Positions 45,601 to 54,035 of a DNA stretch of 62,000 nucleotides are shown here, in pieces; position 1 is the first letter of the stretch, and each line of letters starts with the position of its first letter. A program made the position numbers and the translations under genes. The stretch is from DAOQTX01 sp035340715 (GTDB lineage Bacteria; Bacteroidota; Bacteroidia; AKYH767-A; OLB10). Where the stretch lies: the NCBI GenBank assembly GCA_035340715.1, contig DAOQTX010000008.1, positions 1 through 62,000 on the forward strand, read 5' to 3'. Below the pieces are notes generated by a model. That model was not told where the DNA came from and ran no database searches. It saw only the letters and a list, made by a program, of their open reading frames with translations.

Positions 45601-47561
45601 TCCACTGCACTCCAACATTTTCCATCGGAAGCGTAAACATAATATGTTGTTGTTTTATCGGGAGTGGCGGTTGTTTGCTCAGCGGTAGGATTAATAATTC
45701 CAATGGAAGGAATCCAAATATAGGATTTGTTATAAGAGTTGCTTCCCATTACCGCGGTCAATGTTAAACTTTCGCCTTTGCATACTTTGCTTTTGGATGC
45801 TATTGCATCTAAAGTAGGAACAGCAAAAACCGTTATATCTGCCGTTTGGTGATTGCCATTGGCATCGCTCACACTTACAGTATAAACATCTCTGAAATTA
45901 CTTTGATTCGAAAAGTTAGCCACCGAACCGTCATCGCTTACCCAAATAATACCATTACCATTCCAATTGAAAGGAGCCGTTCCAATCGCTTTTAAGGCAG
46001 TAACGCTTCCCGAACAAATACTGTCGTTGAGCACAGTAAGTCGCAATCCATTTTTTGCTTTATATATTCGTGCAATGCTATAAGCAGGTAAAGTAAACTG
46101 TTGGGTACTGTTTTGAGGGGCGGAGTATTTTAATTGTTGATTGCCGGGATTGGTTACAGCTTCACCGTTGGTCAAATCAAAAACTCCTCCTGGTCCGGCA
46201 GAAATAATTTCAATTTTTGCTCCAGATAAATCCCAATCGGTGTTTTTTATTTTCAAAGTTTGAGCTGCAGAATGGTAATTGATAATTACCGCTTGTTCCA
46301 TGTTATCAGCTATAAATTTCCATGCCGATATGCTGGAGATACCATCCGATAAACTGACCGCATCATTGAAATTTATTTTTTGCTTTGTACTCGATTCATG
46401 CATTGCCATTGAAATCATGCGCATTGCATTGCCCGATGCACTCAATGCACCGGTAACTGAAGCAGGCATATTTGCATAACACGAAAGACCTCCATTAAAA
46501 AAACCATTCATATTCATTCCGTTGGTATTGGAATACATCATACCAAAGGCAGCATCGCCCGACATAGTGTGGCAAATAATTTTTGTGATATCATCCGATT
46601 CTAAAAACCCTAAAGTCATACCCGATAAAAAAAGTGCATGAGCCCATGTTCCTTGTAAGCAATGGTTTCTATCAATTAGATTGTATTCTGTAATCCAAAC
46701 TTCTTTTCCGGCATTTCGAATGGCATTCAATTCATCATCATAACTGCTGATCGATTTCAGCGGATTCGCAAAAATGTCGGGTAGGCGAGAGAGTGTAACG
46801 GGGTCTTGCCCCAAACCGGTTCCGATATAATGATGCAAAGTAATTGCATCAATATCTTGATTTAAGTAAAGCAGTACATCCTTATTCCAAGTGTTTCTTC
46901 GGCTGAGCGCAGTTTCTTTACCGATATCGGTTGCTCCACAAGCTGCAATTTTTACTGGACCACCTTTAGGAAGACTTTTAATTAATGTGGCCATTTGATT
47001 GCAGACATTGGCATATTCAATAGAAGTAGAAAACGATTTATAAAAATGAGGATCGTCTCTATAAAACTCATTGCCCAATTCCACTAGATCAAATGGAAGA
47101 TTCATACCACGGGCAGAATACAATGAAGCCAATTGATAATGCACATCGGAAGACAAAAGATTTAAATTAAATATGGGAGAGATATTTTGGCGAAGACTGT
47201 GTTTTAGTAATTGATCAAAACCGTTGTTTCTTTGAGTAATCACTCCATAATCTTCGGGTAGTTTCCATTGTTCGGGTAAGTCAGTCTCACTATAAAACCA
47301 ACCCTTTTTCCAGTCCCAATAGTTGCCAATATTACCGGCCGGATAGCGAAGGCTAGCAGGCTTTAGTTGTGTAAAGTCGCTAACGAGTTGAGCATCACCC
47401 AATCCCACCTGACCTTCATAGATCACATTTCCACCATTAAAACCCAAATAATTGCTTGGGTGTGTTCGGGGTGCATCAAAACTACCCGTTATCGTTTGTG
47501 CTAAACTTAAATTCCCTGACGAAAAAAACAGGAACAATGCAGAGCATATGAATTTATACAT
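42678..47561 (-). CDS. Secreted T9SS cargo: clan GH-A-like domain, Ig-like and beta-helix parts, 1627 aa
   Basis: After a signal peptide (ends SLAQ, residue 22) the first about 500 residues resemble clan GH-A glycosidases such as GH51/GH79: SLRYPAGNIGNYWDW, a putative acid/base Glu165 in ELGNEFY, and a putative nucleophile Glu292 in ITEYN. One or two Ig-like parts follow. From about 780 to 1250 is a right-handed beta-helix region (repeated N-x-I/F-x-N pattern). The last about 80 residues are a T9SS type A sorting tail (FQIYPNPSSGMFTIAL ... LLGMEPGIYFAALL). Substrate unknown; a polysaccharide is likely. Confidence 0.85.
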   Translation of the reverse strand: MYKFICSALFLFFSSGNLSLAQTITGSFDAPRTHPSNYLGFNGGNVIYEGQVGLGDAQLVSDFTQLKPASLRYPAGNIGNYWDWKKGWFYSETDLPEQWKLPEDYGVITQRNNGFDQLLKHSLRQNISPIFNLNLLSSDVHYQLASLYSARGMNLPFDLVELGNEFYRDDPHFYKSFSTSIEYANVCNQMATLIKSLPKGGPVKIAACGATDIGKETALSRRNTWNKDVLLYLNQDIDAITLHHYIGTGLGQDPVTLSRLPDIFANPLKSISSYDDELNAIRNAGKEVWITEYNLIDRNHCLQGTWAHALFLSGMTLGFLESDDITKIICHTMSGDAAFGMMYSNTNGMNMNGFFNGGLSCYANMPASVTGALSASGNAMRMISMAMHESSTKQKINFNDAVSLSDGISSISAWKFIADNMEQAVIINYHSAAQTLKIKNTDWDLSGAKIEIISAGPGGVFDLTNGEAVTNPGNQQLKYSAPQNSTQQFTLPAYSIARIYKAKNGLRLTVLNDSICSGSVTALKAIGTAPFNWNGNGIIWVSDDGSVANFSNQSNFRDVYTVSVSDANGNHQTADITVFAVPTLDAIASKSKVCKGESLTLTAVMGSNSYNKSYIWIPSIGIINPTAEQTTATPDKTTTYYVYASDGKCWSAVDSVTVEVESVSDAGSDSLFCNTQLPFLLESKTAESNTSYRWYEGNTFLGYGSTMSVHPLTETTYSLITKNKNNAVCWDTSFVTLTPVTCCESTSDPLLTATHGMSMKTYLQQITPVLIAQGAQVSNGVIKNFSGEFVFNGTMVVDTSVTFEDCPKIYFGEKASLKVDGRKISLKFKRCTLRVSPCNYNMWKGIEVTRNNNTLVIDETYIKNAECAVDANEDATVSCINSFFEDNYESIKLHHYQDIAEFDCYGNQFSHSWLKPPYSGLKPASYVTVSLVPDPIIGNVSQAKNVFDNAICGIRSVSSSIQIVNNEFRNFSDYKSSDIEEGSAVLILNKMNADSDPHAREHLDYKCKVGGSSANEFNSFINCYRAVSARDVTIDVLNNQFTDCSRAIKLKGIVHKTINVISNTITNTDLGIDLLFCSGSSATISDNTISVNSFPDDIANRAKFGIRLSDDLRTSALNKIERNAITNRGTHGIWLLNSMPVSLNENSVSMLQNFSRYAYGIRSESNEALYVSCNTVAGQQGESLRKKIAFSFTSSPGLYVYCNNSDRTATGFEFMGDCNGTRFQSNSMRYHKTGLALGADRQVAGIFGPQPSLGENRTAGNFFIGQYTIASGSDAGKGYFSHSATWSVKSKSDGAQGSFNQFLVHSGDALQIPAVNKKTGSSATAFTPVQSGWPAKWCNTNCSKSLWQDNVYVDYVPHAEFIVADSDPSRMNDSYLNYTMKRRVLGSLMFTTSGFGNGSSILQNYLNSNQSSATSSMLRFNYDLVQSYNIENPYLSNPDWMDHYLDSLTANNDAISTSNVFEQNEKLVNELYLQTVSREIYSFNSSQQSQLWSICNQCPYVAGDAVFRARALYALVNDSMYFNDLTLCKNAGIINRFEAEASEAESFQIYPNPSSGMFTIALSEFIDAGNLSIAIYTMQGTLVKQIDVSLANREMKVDLLGMEPGIYFAALLQNQSIHSVQKLVVIH

Positions 47562-47825
47562 AGTTGTTTATTACTGTTCCTGTGTAAAAAACATAGTTAC
47601 TGAATTGCATCACAAAAAAAAGGCTGGTTCCGATGCTACGATCGGCTGAAAAATGCCTTGTGTTAAAATCTACGTATACCGCAACGATGATCTTTAACGA
47701 CAGGAGTTTGGTTTCTTTTTTCGAGACGCAAGATAACTAGAATATATTGGGTAAACAACTCATTTTTTGTTGCGAACGAACGCATTTCTTTGGCAAAGCA
47801 AGCAAAAGCGAATTTCAAAAAACTG
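47562..47825. other. Intergenic region without a supported gene
   Basis: Holds a small inverted repeat CCGAT/ATCGG (47630-47645) with an eight-adenine run at 47614-47621; read on the minus strand this is a hairpin followed by T residues, in the leader of the 1627-residue gene. No clear TAnnTTTG box for that gene is seen. Nothing else notable. Confidence 0.4.
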
Positions 47826-47856
47826 TTGTTATTTTAAGCGAGATAGCTTACTTTTG
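47826..47856 (+). promoter_or_regulatory. Promoter of tRNA-Asn (TTG / TACTTTTG)
   Basis: TTG at 47826-47828 and TACTTTTG at 47849-47856, spacing 20 bases. The start point would be about 23 bases before the tRNA. Confidence 0.65.
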
Positions 47857-47885
47857 CGCTCCTTAAATTCATTATTTAAGAAAAT

Positions 47886-47959
47886 TCCTCCTTAGCTCAG
47901 CTGGTTAGAGCATTTGACTGTTAATCAAAGGGTCCCTGGTTCGAGTCCAGGAGGGGGAG
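47886..47959 (+). tRNA. tRNA-Asn (anticodon GTT)
   Basis: A 74-base cloverleaf: acceptor TCCTCCT pairs with AGGGGGA (one G-U); D arm GCTC/GAGC; anticodon stem TTTGA/TCAAA with loop CTGTTAA, anticodon GTT; T arm CCTGG/CCAGG with loop TTCGAGT; discriminator G. The CCA end is not encoded. Confidence 0.97.
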
Positions 47960-47960
47960 C

Positions 47961-47990
47961 AAAGCCTCGGTCATGGTATCGAGGCTTTTT
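47961..47990 (+). terminator. Intrinsic terminator after tRNA-Asn
   Basis: Perfect stem AAAGCCTCG / CGAGGCTTT with a ten-base loop and a run of five T, directly after the tRNA. Also close to the end of the convergent hypothetical gene. Confidence 0.85.
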
Positions 47991-48003
47991 GCATTCTATG
48001 GCC

Positions 48004-49161
48004 TTACCAAAACAGAAATACTTCATGCCAGCCGGTGAATTGATCTATTGATCCTGTATAAATATCATCCGGTTTGGGTTTCAAAGTACTTAGCGAAGTA
48101 TTTATTCTTACATCATAAGCACTGTGTTTGGTTGTTTTAACTTTATCATAATTATAGCCAATGATGTCGTTGGCTAAATAATGATTGCATACATAGTTTT
48201 CTATATCTTTGAACTTGTCAATGCAATTTATGTAAGTCATAAATACAAACAGACTTAACTCCTTATAGCGCGTGATCCAACGCGGATCAGTAATTAATTT
48301 AAAAGTCAACGTATTTTCATTGTATGATTCTATCACACAAAAAACCCCATAGCGATCTGCCCAAGGAAAAGAACGATTGAAGTAGTATTCAGCATTAAAA
48401 TAGAGCAGTGTATCTTCATCCATAAAACTCATCATAGTTTTAAAAAGAGAAACTCTTTTCGAAACAGCATGAGTATGTCTAAACGTTTCTTTCTGTCTTG
48501 AAATGCCTAGTACTTCTTCTTTATACTTTTTTCGAGTGTCGAGCTCATACTGAGGTTCAAAATATCCATTGAGAATTAATTGGTTACAGCGCATAAAGTC
48601 TGAATCGCTGCGAAATCCAAATCCACTGGTATAACTGGCTCCTTCATTTGGATAATCTCTGTTCACCAAGATTAGACTATTATAATTCTTTTCTACCAAA
48701 ATTAATTCTTCCAACTCTTTCATCGTCTTGCATTTCATTATTTCTGCTTCCGTTGGAAAATAATCTAATGTTATGTGCATATAATTCAGTGATAGTTCAA
48801 CCTTTTTACTCATAAATTTGGCATAGCCATGCAGTATATCAGGCAATTCTCGCTCATCGTGATGGGGTGCATACGATGACTTACTAAAATACAAGCGCAT
48901 AAAACAATACTCTGAAATGTAAGTGTTCTTGTTTTTATCTATAACGTATCTGTTTTTGCTTTTATCTTGAGATTTACCAAAGTACCTGATTACAGGTAGA
49001 AATCCAGCTCGAATGGCCCATTTCCTAACAAAGAGATCAAGACCTTTATCGTTTACGGCTTCAATTTTTTCATTGCTTTCATTTTCAAAGAAATGACATA
49101 CTTCTCCTAATTTAGAATAGGGGTCGATGCTTTTTTCGTTTTGTTGTGAGTTTTCTTTCAT
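48004..49161 (-). CDS. Hypothetical protein, 385 aa, next to tRNA-Asn
   Basis: Long intact reading frame with aromatic-rich, charged sequence and no signal peptide or membrane segment. I recognise no motif; Tyr and Phe are abundant and there is a central SFMDEDTLLYFNAEYYFNR stretch. It is monocistronic, convergent to tRNA-Asn, with a structured stretch and a promoter box upstream, and it could be an accessory insertion at the tRNA locus, though no attachment repeats are evident. Function unknown. Confidence 0.7.
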   Translation of the reverse strand: MKENSQQNEKSIDPYSKLGEVCHFFENESNEKIEAVNDKGLDLFVRKWAIRAGFLPVIRYFGKSQDKSKNRYVIDKNKNTYISEYCFMRLYFSKSSYAPHHDERELPDILHGYAKFMSKKVELSLNYMHITLDYFPTEAEIMKCKTMKELEELILVEKNYNSLILVNRDYPNEGASYTSGFGFRSDSDFMRCNQLILNGYFEPQYELDTRKKYKEEVLGISRQKETFRHTHAVSKRVSLFKTMMSFMDEDTLLYFNAEYYFNRSFPWADRYGVFCVIESYNENTLTFKLITDPRWITRYKELSLFVFMTYINCIDKFKDIENYVCNHYLANDIIGYNYDKVKTTKHSAYDVRINTSLSTLKPKPDDIYTGSIDQFTGWHEVFLFW

Positions 49162-49193
49162 TGTGTATTAATTTAAACGGTTCATTCATTCAA

Positions 49194-49316
49194 ATACATC
49201 AAAAAAAGAAGGATTGGAGCTGCACTTTATTTTGGACATCGCCCTCATCGTTTTACCACCGCGGCCTCTCGGCTCGGTTGGTTTCACTTAAAATGAATAA
49301 GTGAATCTTGATGTAT
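49194..49316 (-). ncRNA. Candidate structured leader or small RNA
   Basis: A closing inverted repeat ATACATCAA / TTGATGTAT (49194-49202 and 49308-49316) encloses two hairpins: TTCACTTA/TAAGTGAA (49283-49290 and 49298-49305) and a GC-rich imperfect one (49255-49282, arms ACCA-CCG-GCC and GGC-CGG-TGGT). Read on the minus strand this makes a three-way-junction-like fold starting where the promoter box predicts transcription to begin, ahead of the 385-residue gene. A T-run (minus strand, about 49209-49201) lies at its far end. No known RNA family was recognised. Confidence 0.4.
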
Positions 49317-49320
49317 GATG

Positions 49321-49328
49321 CAAATATA
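49321..49328 (-). promoter_or_regulatory. Promoter box TATATTTG for the structured leader and the 385-residue gene
   Basis: Minus-strand TAnnTTTG match. The start point would be about 49315, at the outer base of the closing stem. No TTG element found. Confidence 0.45.
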
Positions 49329-49471
49329 TCATCCGAATTTCCCGTTTCGTATGTACGACTCAAAAAATATTTTAACGGATACAAAATCTTTCCGGTTTTG
49401 AGGAGAAAGTAAAAAGCACTTTTTAGCGAAGCATGTCCTAAAATCTATACGCTTGTTTTTATATTTACTCC

Positions 49472-50173
49472 ATGAACGGAAAGTTATTTATTGTAGCAAC
49501 CCCGATCGGGAATTTAGAAGACATCACTTTTCGTGCGCTGCGAGTACTTAAAGAAGTAGATCAAATATTGGCAGAAGACACTCGCACTTCGTCTGTTTTG
49601 CTCAAGCACTACAACATTAGTGCTAAGGCAGTGCCGTATCACAACTTTAATGAGCATAAAAGTATTGCTCATATAATCCGTCAATTAAAGAATGGAATGC
49701 AAATGGCTTTGATCAGTGATGCCGGAACGCCTTCCATTTCGGATCCTGGTTTTTTGTTGGTGCGCGCTTGTGTTGAAGAAAATATTCCCGTAGAATGTTT
49801 GCCGGGCGCAAGTGCTTTGATACCGGCTTTGGTAGTTTCGGGTTTCCCTTCTGATGCTTTTGTGTTTGAAGGATTTCTGCCACATAAAAAAGGTCGGCAA
49901 ACGAAGTTGAAAATGATTGCACAAGAAGAGCGAACCGTTGTGTTGTATGAATCGCCACACCGTTTACTTAAAACGTTGGAGCAATTAAAAGAATTTGTAG
50001 AAGAAGACCGATGGATCTGTGTGGTGAGAGAGCTGACCAAAATTCATGAGGAAGTGCAAAGAGGAAATGTGAAAGAATTAATCGCTCATTTTAACACTCA
50101 TGCACCCCGTGGAGAAATTGTTTTAATCATTGCTACTCAAAAATTTTCATTGCGCAACAATTCAAATGAATAA
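49472..50173 (+). CDS. rsmI: 16S rRNA (cytidine1402-2'-O)-methyltransferase RsmI
   Basis: Methylates C1402 of 16S rRNA in the decoding centre. The start GKLFIVATPIGNLEDITFRALRVL and LAEDTRTS are diagnostic, with SDAGTPSISDPGFLLV and LPGASALIPALVVSGF following; the fold is that of tetrapyrrole methylases. 233 residues, close to the family norm. Its 3' end overlaps the convergent polysaccharide deacetylase gene by 37 bases. Confidence 0.97.
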   Translation: MNGKLFIVATPIGNLEDITFRALRVLKEVDQILAEDTRTSSVLLKHYNISAKAVPYHNFNEHKSIAHIIRQLKNGMQMALISDAGTPSISDPGFLLVRACVEENIPVECLPGASALIPALVVSGFPSDAFVFEGFLPHKKGRQTKLKMIAQEERTVVLYESPHRLLKTLEQLKEFVEEDRWICVVRELTKIHEEVQRGNVKELIAHFNTHAPRGEIVLIIATQKFSLRNNSNE

Positions 50174-50766
50174 CCTTGCTGCAAACAATGTTCGATGCTT
50201 CGGGGCAAAGCAAAACGCATATTGTCAAATGCTTTCACGCTATCGTGAAATAATAATATAGAACCATCGCGAACATTTTGTGTAACAAAATTCAAGCACT
50301 GTTCTTTTTGCACCCGAATATCAAAATCGTAACTCAGTACATCCCACATAATAATGCGATGTGTTTTTATAATGTTTTTGATTTGCGATTTTTTAATCCG
50401 ACCATAAGGAGGTCTGAATAGCGAACCGGCATGTATCTTTTCGAAGGCTTCAAATTCTTCAACGTATTTCGAATCTTCTGTATTCCATCCGTTGGGGTGA
50501 TGCATGCTGTGATTGCCAATCATATGACCTTCCTCGAGCATGCGATCAAACAGCGCAGGATTTTTTTGAATATTGCTACCTAAACAAAAGAAAGTAGCTT
50601 GTAGGTGAAACGATTTCAAAACATCCAATACATGTGTAGTGGCTTTTTCGTTTGGGCCATCGTCAAAGGTTAGATAAACTATTTTTTTTCCTTGCGGCAT
50701 GCGCCAAACCAAGTCGTTGTAATACCACCTTACCAGTGCATGAGGTTGAACAAAATAAAAGCTCAT
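50137..50766 (-). CDS. Polysaccharide deacetylase family protein
   Basis: NodB-homology carbohydrate esterase of 209 residues. Motif 1 is LTFDDGPN with the two aspartates, motif 2 NHSMHHPN with the two metal-binding histidines, and motif 3 RPPYGRI. It would remove N-acetyl groups from peptidoglycan or a surface glycan. No signal peptide is evident. Its start overlaps the DUF2723 stop by one base, and its 3' end overlaps rsmI antisense. Confidence 0.92.
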   Translation of the reverse strand: MSFYFVQPHALVRWYYNDLVWRMPQGKKIVYLTFDDGPNEKATTHVLDVLKSFHLQATFFCLGSNIQKNPALFDRMLEEGHMIGNHSMHHPNGWNTEDSKYVEEFEAFEKIHAGSLFRPPYGRIKKSQIKNIIKTHRIIMWDVLSYDFDIRVQKEQCLNFVTQNVRDGSILLFHDSVKAFDNMRFALPRSIEHCLQQGYSFELLRNENF

Positions 50767-53700
50767 TACATACCGCCTACATAGCGTTTCTCAAGCGCTT
50801 TAAACTTCTCGTCCATCTCGGCCGCTACTGCGTTTTGTCCGCTTACCTTTGCCATGCGTCCCAATTCTTGCAATATAGCTAGTGCGGTTCCGGCTTCTCG
50901 TTCAACCGATTTAAAATATTCGGTTCCTTTGAGCGACAAATAATATTCCATATCGTTTTCATAGATATCGGCAAGTCTTCGCGCAATGGCATTACCTTTT
51001 TCAAAAATCTTTTTATCGCTGCTGTTGCTTCTTTCAACATCGGTAGTGGTAAACAGTAGCGGATCAATACCCATTTGAGCAGCCGTATTGTGCATAGCAA
51101 TGCGGTAGTACTGATCGATGATGCGCAACATAATTACATTGTACGGAACCGTTTTGTCCGGAAATGTTTCCACACAATAATCCATCACCTTCAATGCCGA
51201 ATCGCGTTTGCCTTCGGCCAGCAAGGATTCGGAAAGTCGTGTAAAATTGTTTCGGAAATTCATCGCCATGTTCAAATTATTTTGATCGAGATAAATTCCA
51301 TCTTTATTAATATTCCCCCACAAAAATGTATTCATCATATTCTTATACATGTTTGAAGTTTCTACACGCCCTACCTGACCATCGGGAGTTAAAGGTGTTT
51401 TAATGGGAACAAAGCGATACGCCAATCCTTCCAATTGAAAATACTCTTCAAGGTTCATATAATTTTCGCTACCAACAGTTACTGCAAAATAAATGGGACG
51501 AGTCCAATCGTTATGCGCCAGCAAATTCAAGATCATCATATCGGCTTTCATCAAATAGTTGTTTCCAATTTCCCATTCGATGGTATCGACAATTTGGTTG
51601 GCAAATTCAGGCTTAACAACTCCATTCTTTAATACTGCAGCCTTATCAATAGTTAAACTAAAACGCTTGGTCGGAAAATAATTGGTTGTCATTCCGCTGT
51701 TCATTCTCACTTTAGTTTCGGTACGATCGCTGCCAATGAACTCAACAATTTTTTTCAAATCGTAAAATCCCGGTATGTTTCGATCGTAAAACGGAACATA
51801 GTCGCGTGTGCCTTGTACATATTGTTCGTGCGTCCATGTGATTGGCAATGCATCCGAATCGTATGCCTTTCTTTTCATTTGATCGATATACCAATCGGTA
51901 TTGAGTAGCGAGAGATTTACAACGCGTACATCTGTTCGAACGCCTTCTACTTCTTGTGCATACCAAAGAGGGAAGGTATCGTTATCGCCATTGGTAAACA
52001 GTATAGCGTTAGGCGCACAAGACATGAGATAATTGTAAGCAAAATCGCGCGATGTTTTTCGATATGATCGGTCGTGGTCGTCCCAACTGGCTTTAGCCAT
52101 TACACCCGGCACAGCCACCAAACACAATAACGTAGCCAATACCGGAATCATGGCCGATTTGTTTTTCTTTTCCAACCAACCCACAATAGCGGCAACACCT
52201 AAACCAATCCAAATGGCAAAGGCATAAAACGAACCTACATAAGCATAATCACGCTCACGTGGCTGAATGGGCGGACCATTCAAGTACAATACAATGGCTA
52301 TTCCGGTAAAGAAGAACAACATACCCACAACTGCGGCATCGTTTAAGCTGCGTTTAAAGTGAAACATCATTCCCAACAATCCTAAGATTAAGGGTAAGAA
52401 GTATAATTTGTTCATGCCCTTATTGTCGGTCATGCTTTTAGGCAATTTTTCTTGGGGTCCCAATCGAATGGCATCAATTCCTTTTATACCGCTGATCCAA
52501 TTGCCTTTCAAAATTCCTCCATGGCCTTGTATATCGTTTTGCCGGCCTGCAAAATTCCACATAAAATAACGCCAATACATGTGACCCAATTGATAGTCCC
52601 ACATAAATTTCAGATTCTGAGAAAAAGTTGGAGTGGCTTCTCCTTTTACTCCGGCCCATTCTTTATAGGCACTGATATGATTGGGTTGCGCACTGTACAT
52701 ACGGGGAAAATATGTGCTGGCTGCAGGATCGTAAATCGGCTCTATCTTTCGGCCGGTTTCTATAAATCTTTTTTTCCCTTCTGCATCGGGGCGCACGGTA
52801 TAGGTCATGGCGCCTTCTTTTTGATCAATCACCCGGGCATTGTAATACTGTCCATAAAAGAGTGGGCGATCACCGTACTGCTCACGATTCAAATAGCTCA
52901 ATAATGCAAATACATCTTCGGGGTTGTTTTCATCCATTGGTGGATTGGCAATTGAACGAATAACAATTTGTGCATAGGCGCTGTAGCCGATCAGGATAAA
53001 GGTAAAACACAAAATAACCGTATTCCACAAAACTTTGTTGTGCTTGTGTGTATAACGAATACCATAAACAATTAAAGCACATACAGCAATCAGGTAGAGC
53101 ATAAATCCGGTCCAGGGGGCAAAGCCAAAACTGTTTACAAACATCAAATCAAACTTGCTGCCTAACCAAACAAAACCACCGATAATACCATATTGAACCG
53201 TTGCTAAGATGACTACCGATAAAGCAAATGTTTTAATAATCCCGGCACGGGTAGGTTTGTACTTTTTAAAATAATATACAAAAGCCAGGGCAGGAATACA
53301 CAAGAGATTTAATAAGTGAACACCGATAGACAGGCCCATCAAAAAAGCAATGAGAATAATCCAACGGTCGGCATGACGCTCATCGGCCACCGCTTCCCAT
53401 TTTAATATGGCCCAAAAAACTATGGCCGTAAAAAAGGACGACATGGCATATACCTCGCCTTCAACAGCCGAAAACCAAAACGAATCGCTAAAAGTATAGG
53501 CTAAGGCACCCACCAAACCACTGCCCATGATGGTCAATAACTGATAGGTGCTCACTGTTTCACTTTTGCCACTCACAAACTTTTTAGTGAGCGCAGTAAT
53601 GGTCCAAAACAAAAACAAAATCGTAAAGGCACTGGCTAAAGCACTGAGTGCATTTACCATAATAGGAACCAACTCTACTGTATCGCCTGCAAACAAACTC

Positions 53701-53888
53701 ACAAAACGACCCAACAACATAAACAATGGCGCTCCCGGAGGGTGCCCTACTTGCAGCTTATAGGCCGATGCAATAAACTCTCCGCAGTCCCAAAAACTGC
53801 CGGTGGGTTCAATGGTAGATAAAAATGCAAAAGCGGCTACGGCAAATGTTACCCAACCAATGATATTATTAATACGCTGATACTTCAT
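50766..53888 (-). CDS. DUF2723 integral membrane protein, 1040 aa
   Basis: Very large membrane protein; about 12 helices occupy residues 10-620, then a mainly soluble C-terminal part rich in Tyr and Asp. The DUF2723 signature is at the start: FWDCGEFIASAYKLQVGHPPGAPLF. The eukaryotic relative TMEM260 is an O-mannosyltransferase, so a GT-C-like role is suggested but unproven. It is the upstream partner of the polysaccharide deacetylase. Confidence 0.88.
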   Translation of the reverse strand: MKYQRINNIIGWVTFAVAAFAFLSTIEPTGSFWDCGEFIASAYKLQVGHPPGAPLFMLLGRFVSLFAGDTVELVPIMVNALSALASAFTILFLFWTITALTKKFVSGKSETVSTYQLLTIMGSGLVGALAYTFSDSFWFSAVEGEVYAMSSFFTAIVFWAILKWEAVADERHADRWIILIAFLMGLSIGVHLLNLLCIPALAFVYYFKKYKPTRAGIIKTFALSVVILATVQYGIIGGFVWLGSKFDLMFVNSFGFAPWTGFMLYLIAVCALIVYGIRYTHKHNKVLWNTVILCFTFILIGYSAYAQIVIRSIANPPMDENNPEDVFALLSYLNREQYGDRPLFYGQYYNARVIDQKEGAMTYTVRPDAEGKKRFIETGRKIEPIYDPAASTYFPRMYSAQPNHISAYKEWAGVKGEATPTFSQNLKFMWDYQLGHMYWRYFMWNFAGRQNDIQGHGGILKGNWISGIKGIDAIRLGPQEKLPKSMTDNKGMNKLYFLPLILGLLGMMFHFKRSLNDAAVVGMLFFFTGIAIVLYLNGPPIQPRERDYAYVGSFYAFAIWIGLGVAAIVGWLEKKNKSAMIPVLATLLCLVAVPGVMAKASWDDHDRSYRKTSRDFAYNYLMSCAPNAILFTNGDNDTFPLWYAQEVEGVRTDVRVVNLSLLNTDWYIDQMKRKAYDSDALPITWTHEQYVQGTRDYVPFYDRNIPGFYDLKKIVEFIGSDRTETKVRMNSGMTTNYFPTKRFSLTIDKAAVLKNGVVKPEFANQIVDTIEWEIGNNYLMKADMMILNLLAHNDWTRPIYFAVTVGSENYMNLEEYFQLEGLAYRFVPIKTPLTPDGQVGRVETSNMYKNMMNTFLWGNINKDGIYLDQNNLNMAMNFRNNFTRLSESLLAEGKRDSALKVMDYCVETFPDKTVPYNVIMLRIIDQYYRIAMHNTAAQMGIDPLLFTTTDVERSNSSDKKIFEKGNAIARRLADIYENDMEYYLSLKGTEYFKSVEREAGTALAILQELGRMAKVSGQNAVAAEMDEKFKALEKRYVGGM

Positions 53889-53985
53889 AGCTGTATTTTT
53901 CTGTTTCTAATGATGTTCCTTTGTAAGAGGGCTAAAATACTATTTATAATACTTCTTTCTAAACCCCCAAACATAAACATATACA

Positions 53986-53993
53986 TATATTTG
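53986..53993 (+). promoter_or_regulatory. Promoter box TATATTTG for the methyltransferase gene
   Basis: Strong TAnnTTTG match. Its predicted start point (about 54000) lies downstream of the earliest possible ATG, supporting the later start at 54036. Confidence 0.6.
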
Positions 53994-54035
53994 CAGGGTA
54001 AATTTCATAGCCTTAGCGGCAGCAAACTTATCACT

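Larger units (their letters stand above)
49162..49471. other. Intergenic region between the hypothetical gene and rsmI
   Basis: 310 bases without a gene. It carries the structured stretch and the minus-strand promoter box described separately. For rsmI on the plus strand no clean TAnnTTTG box is seen (TATATTTA at 49461-49468 is one base off). Confidence 0.5.

Noticed and set aside
49194..49316. SRP RNA or a known riboswitch
   Set aside because: No GGAAGCAGCC-type loop or recognised ligand-binding core.
49681..50040. Overlapping minus-strand frames inside rsmI
   Set aside because: They lie opposite a clear rsmI coding frame and have no motif.
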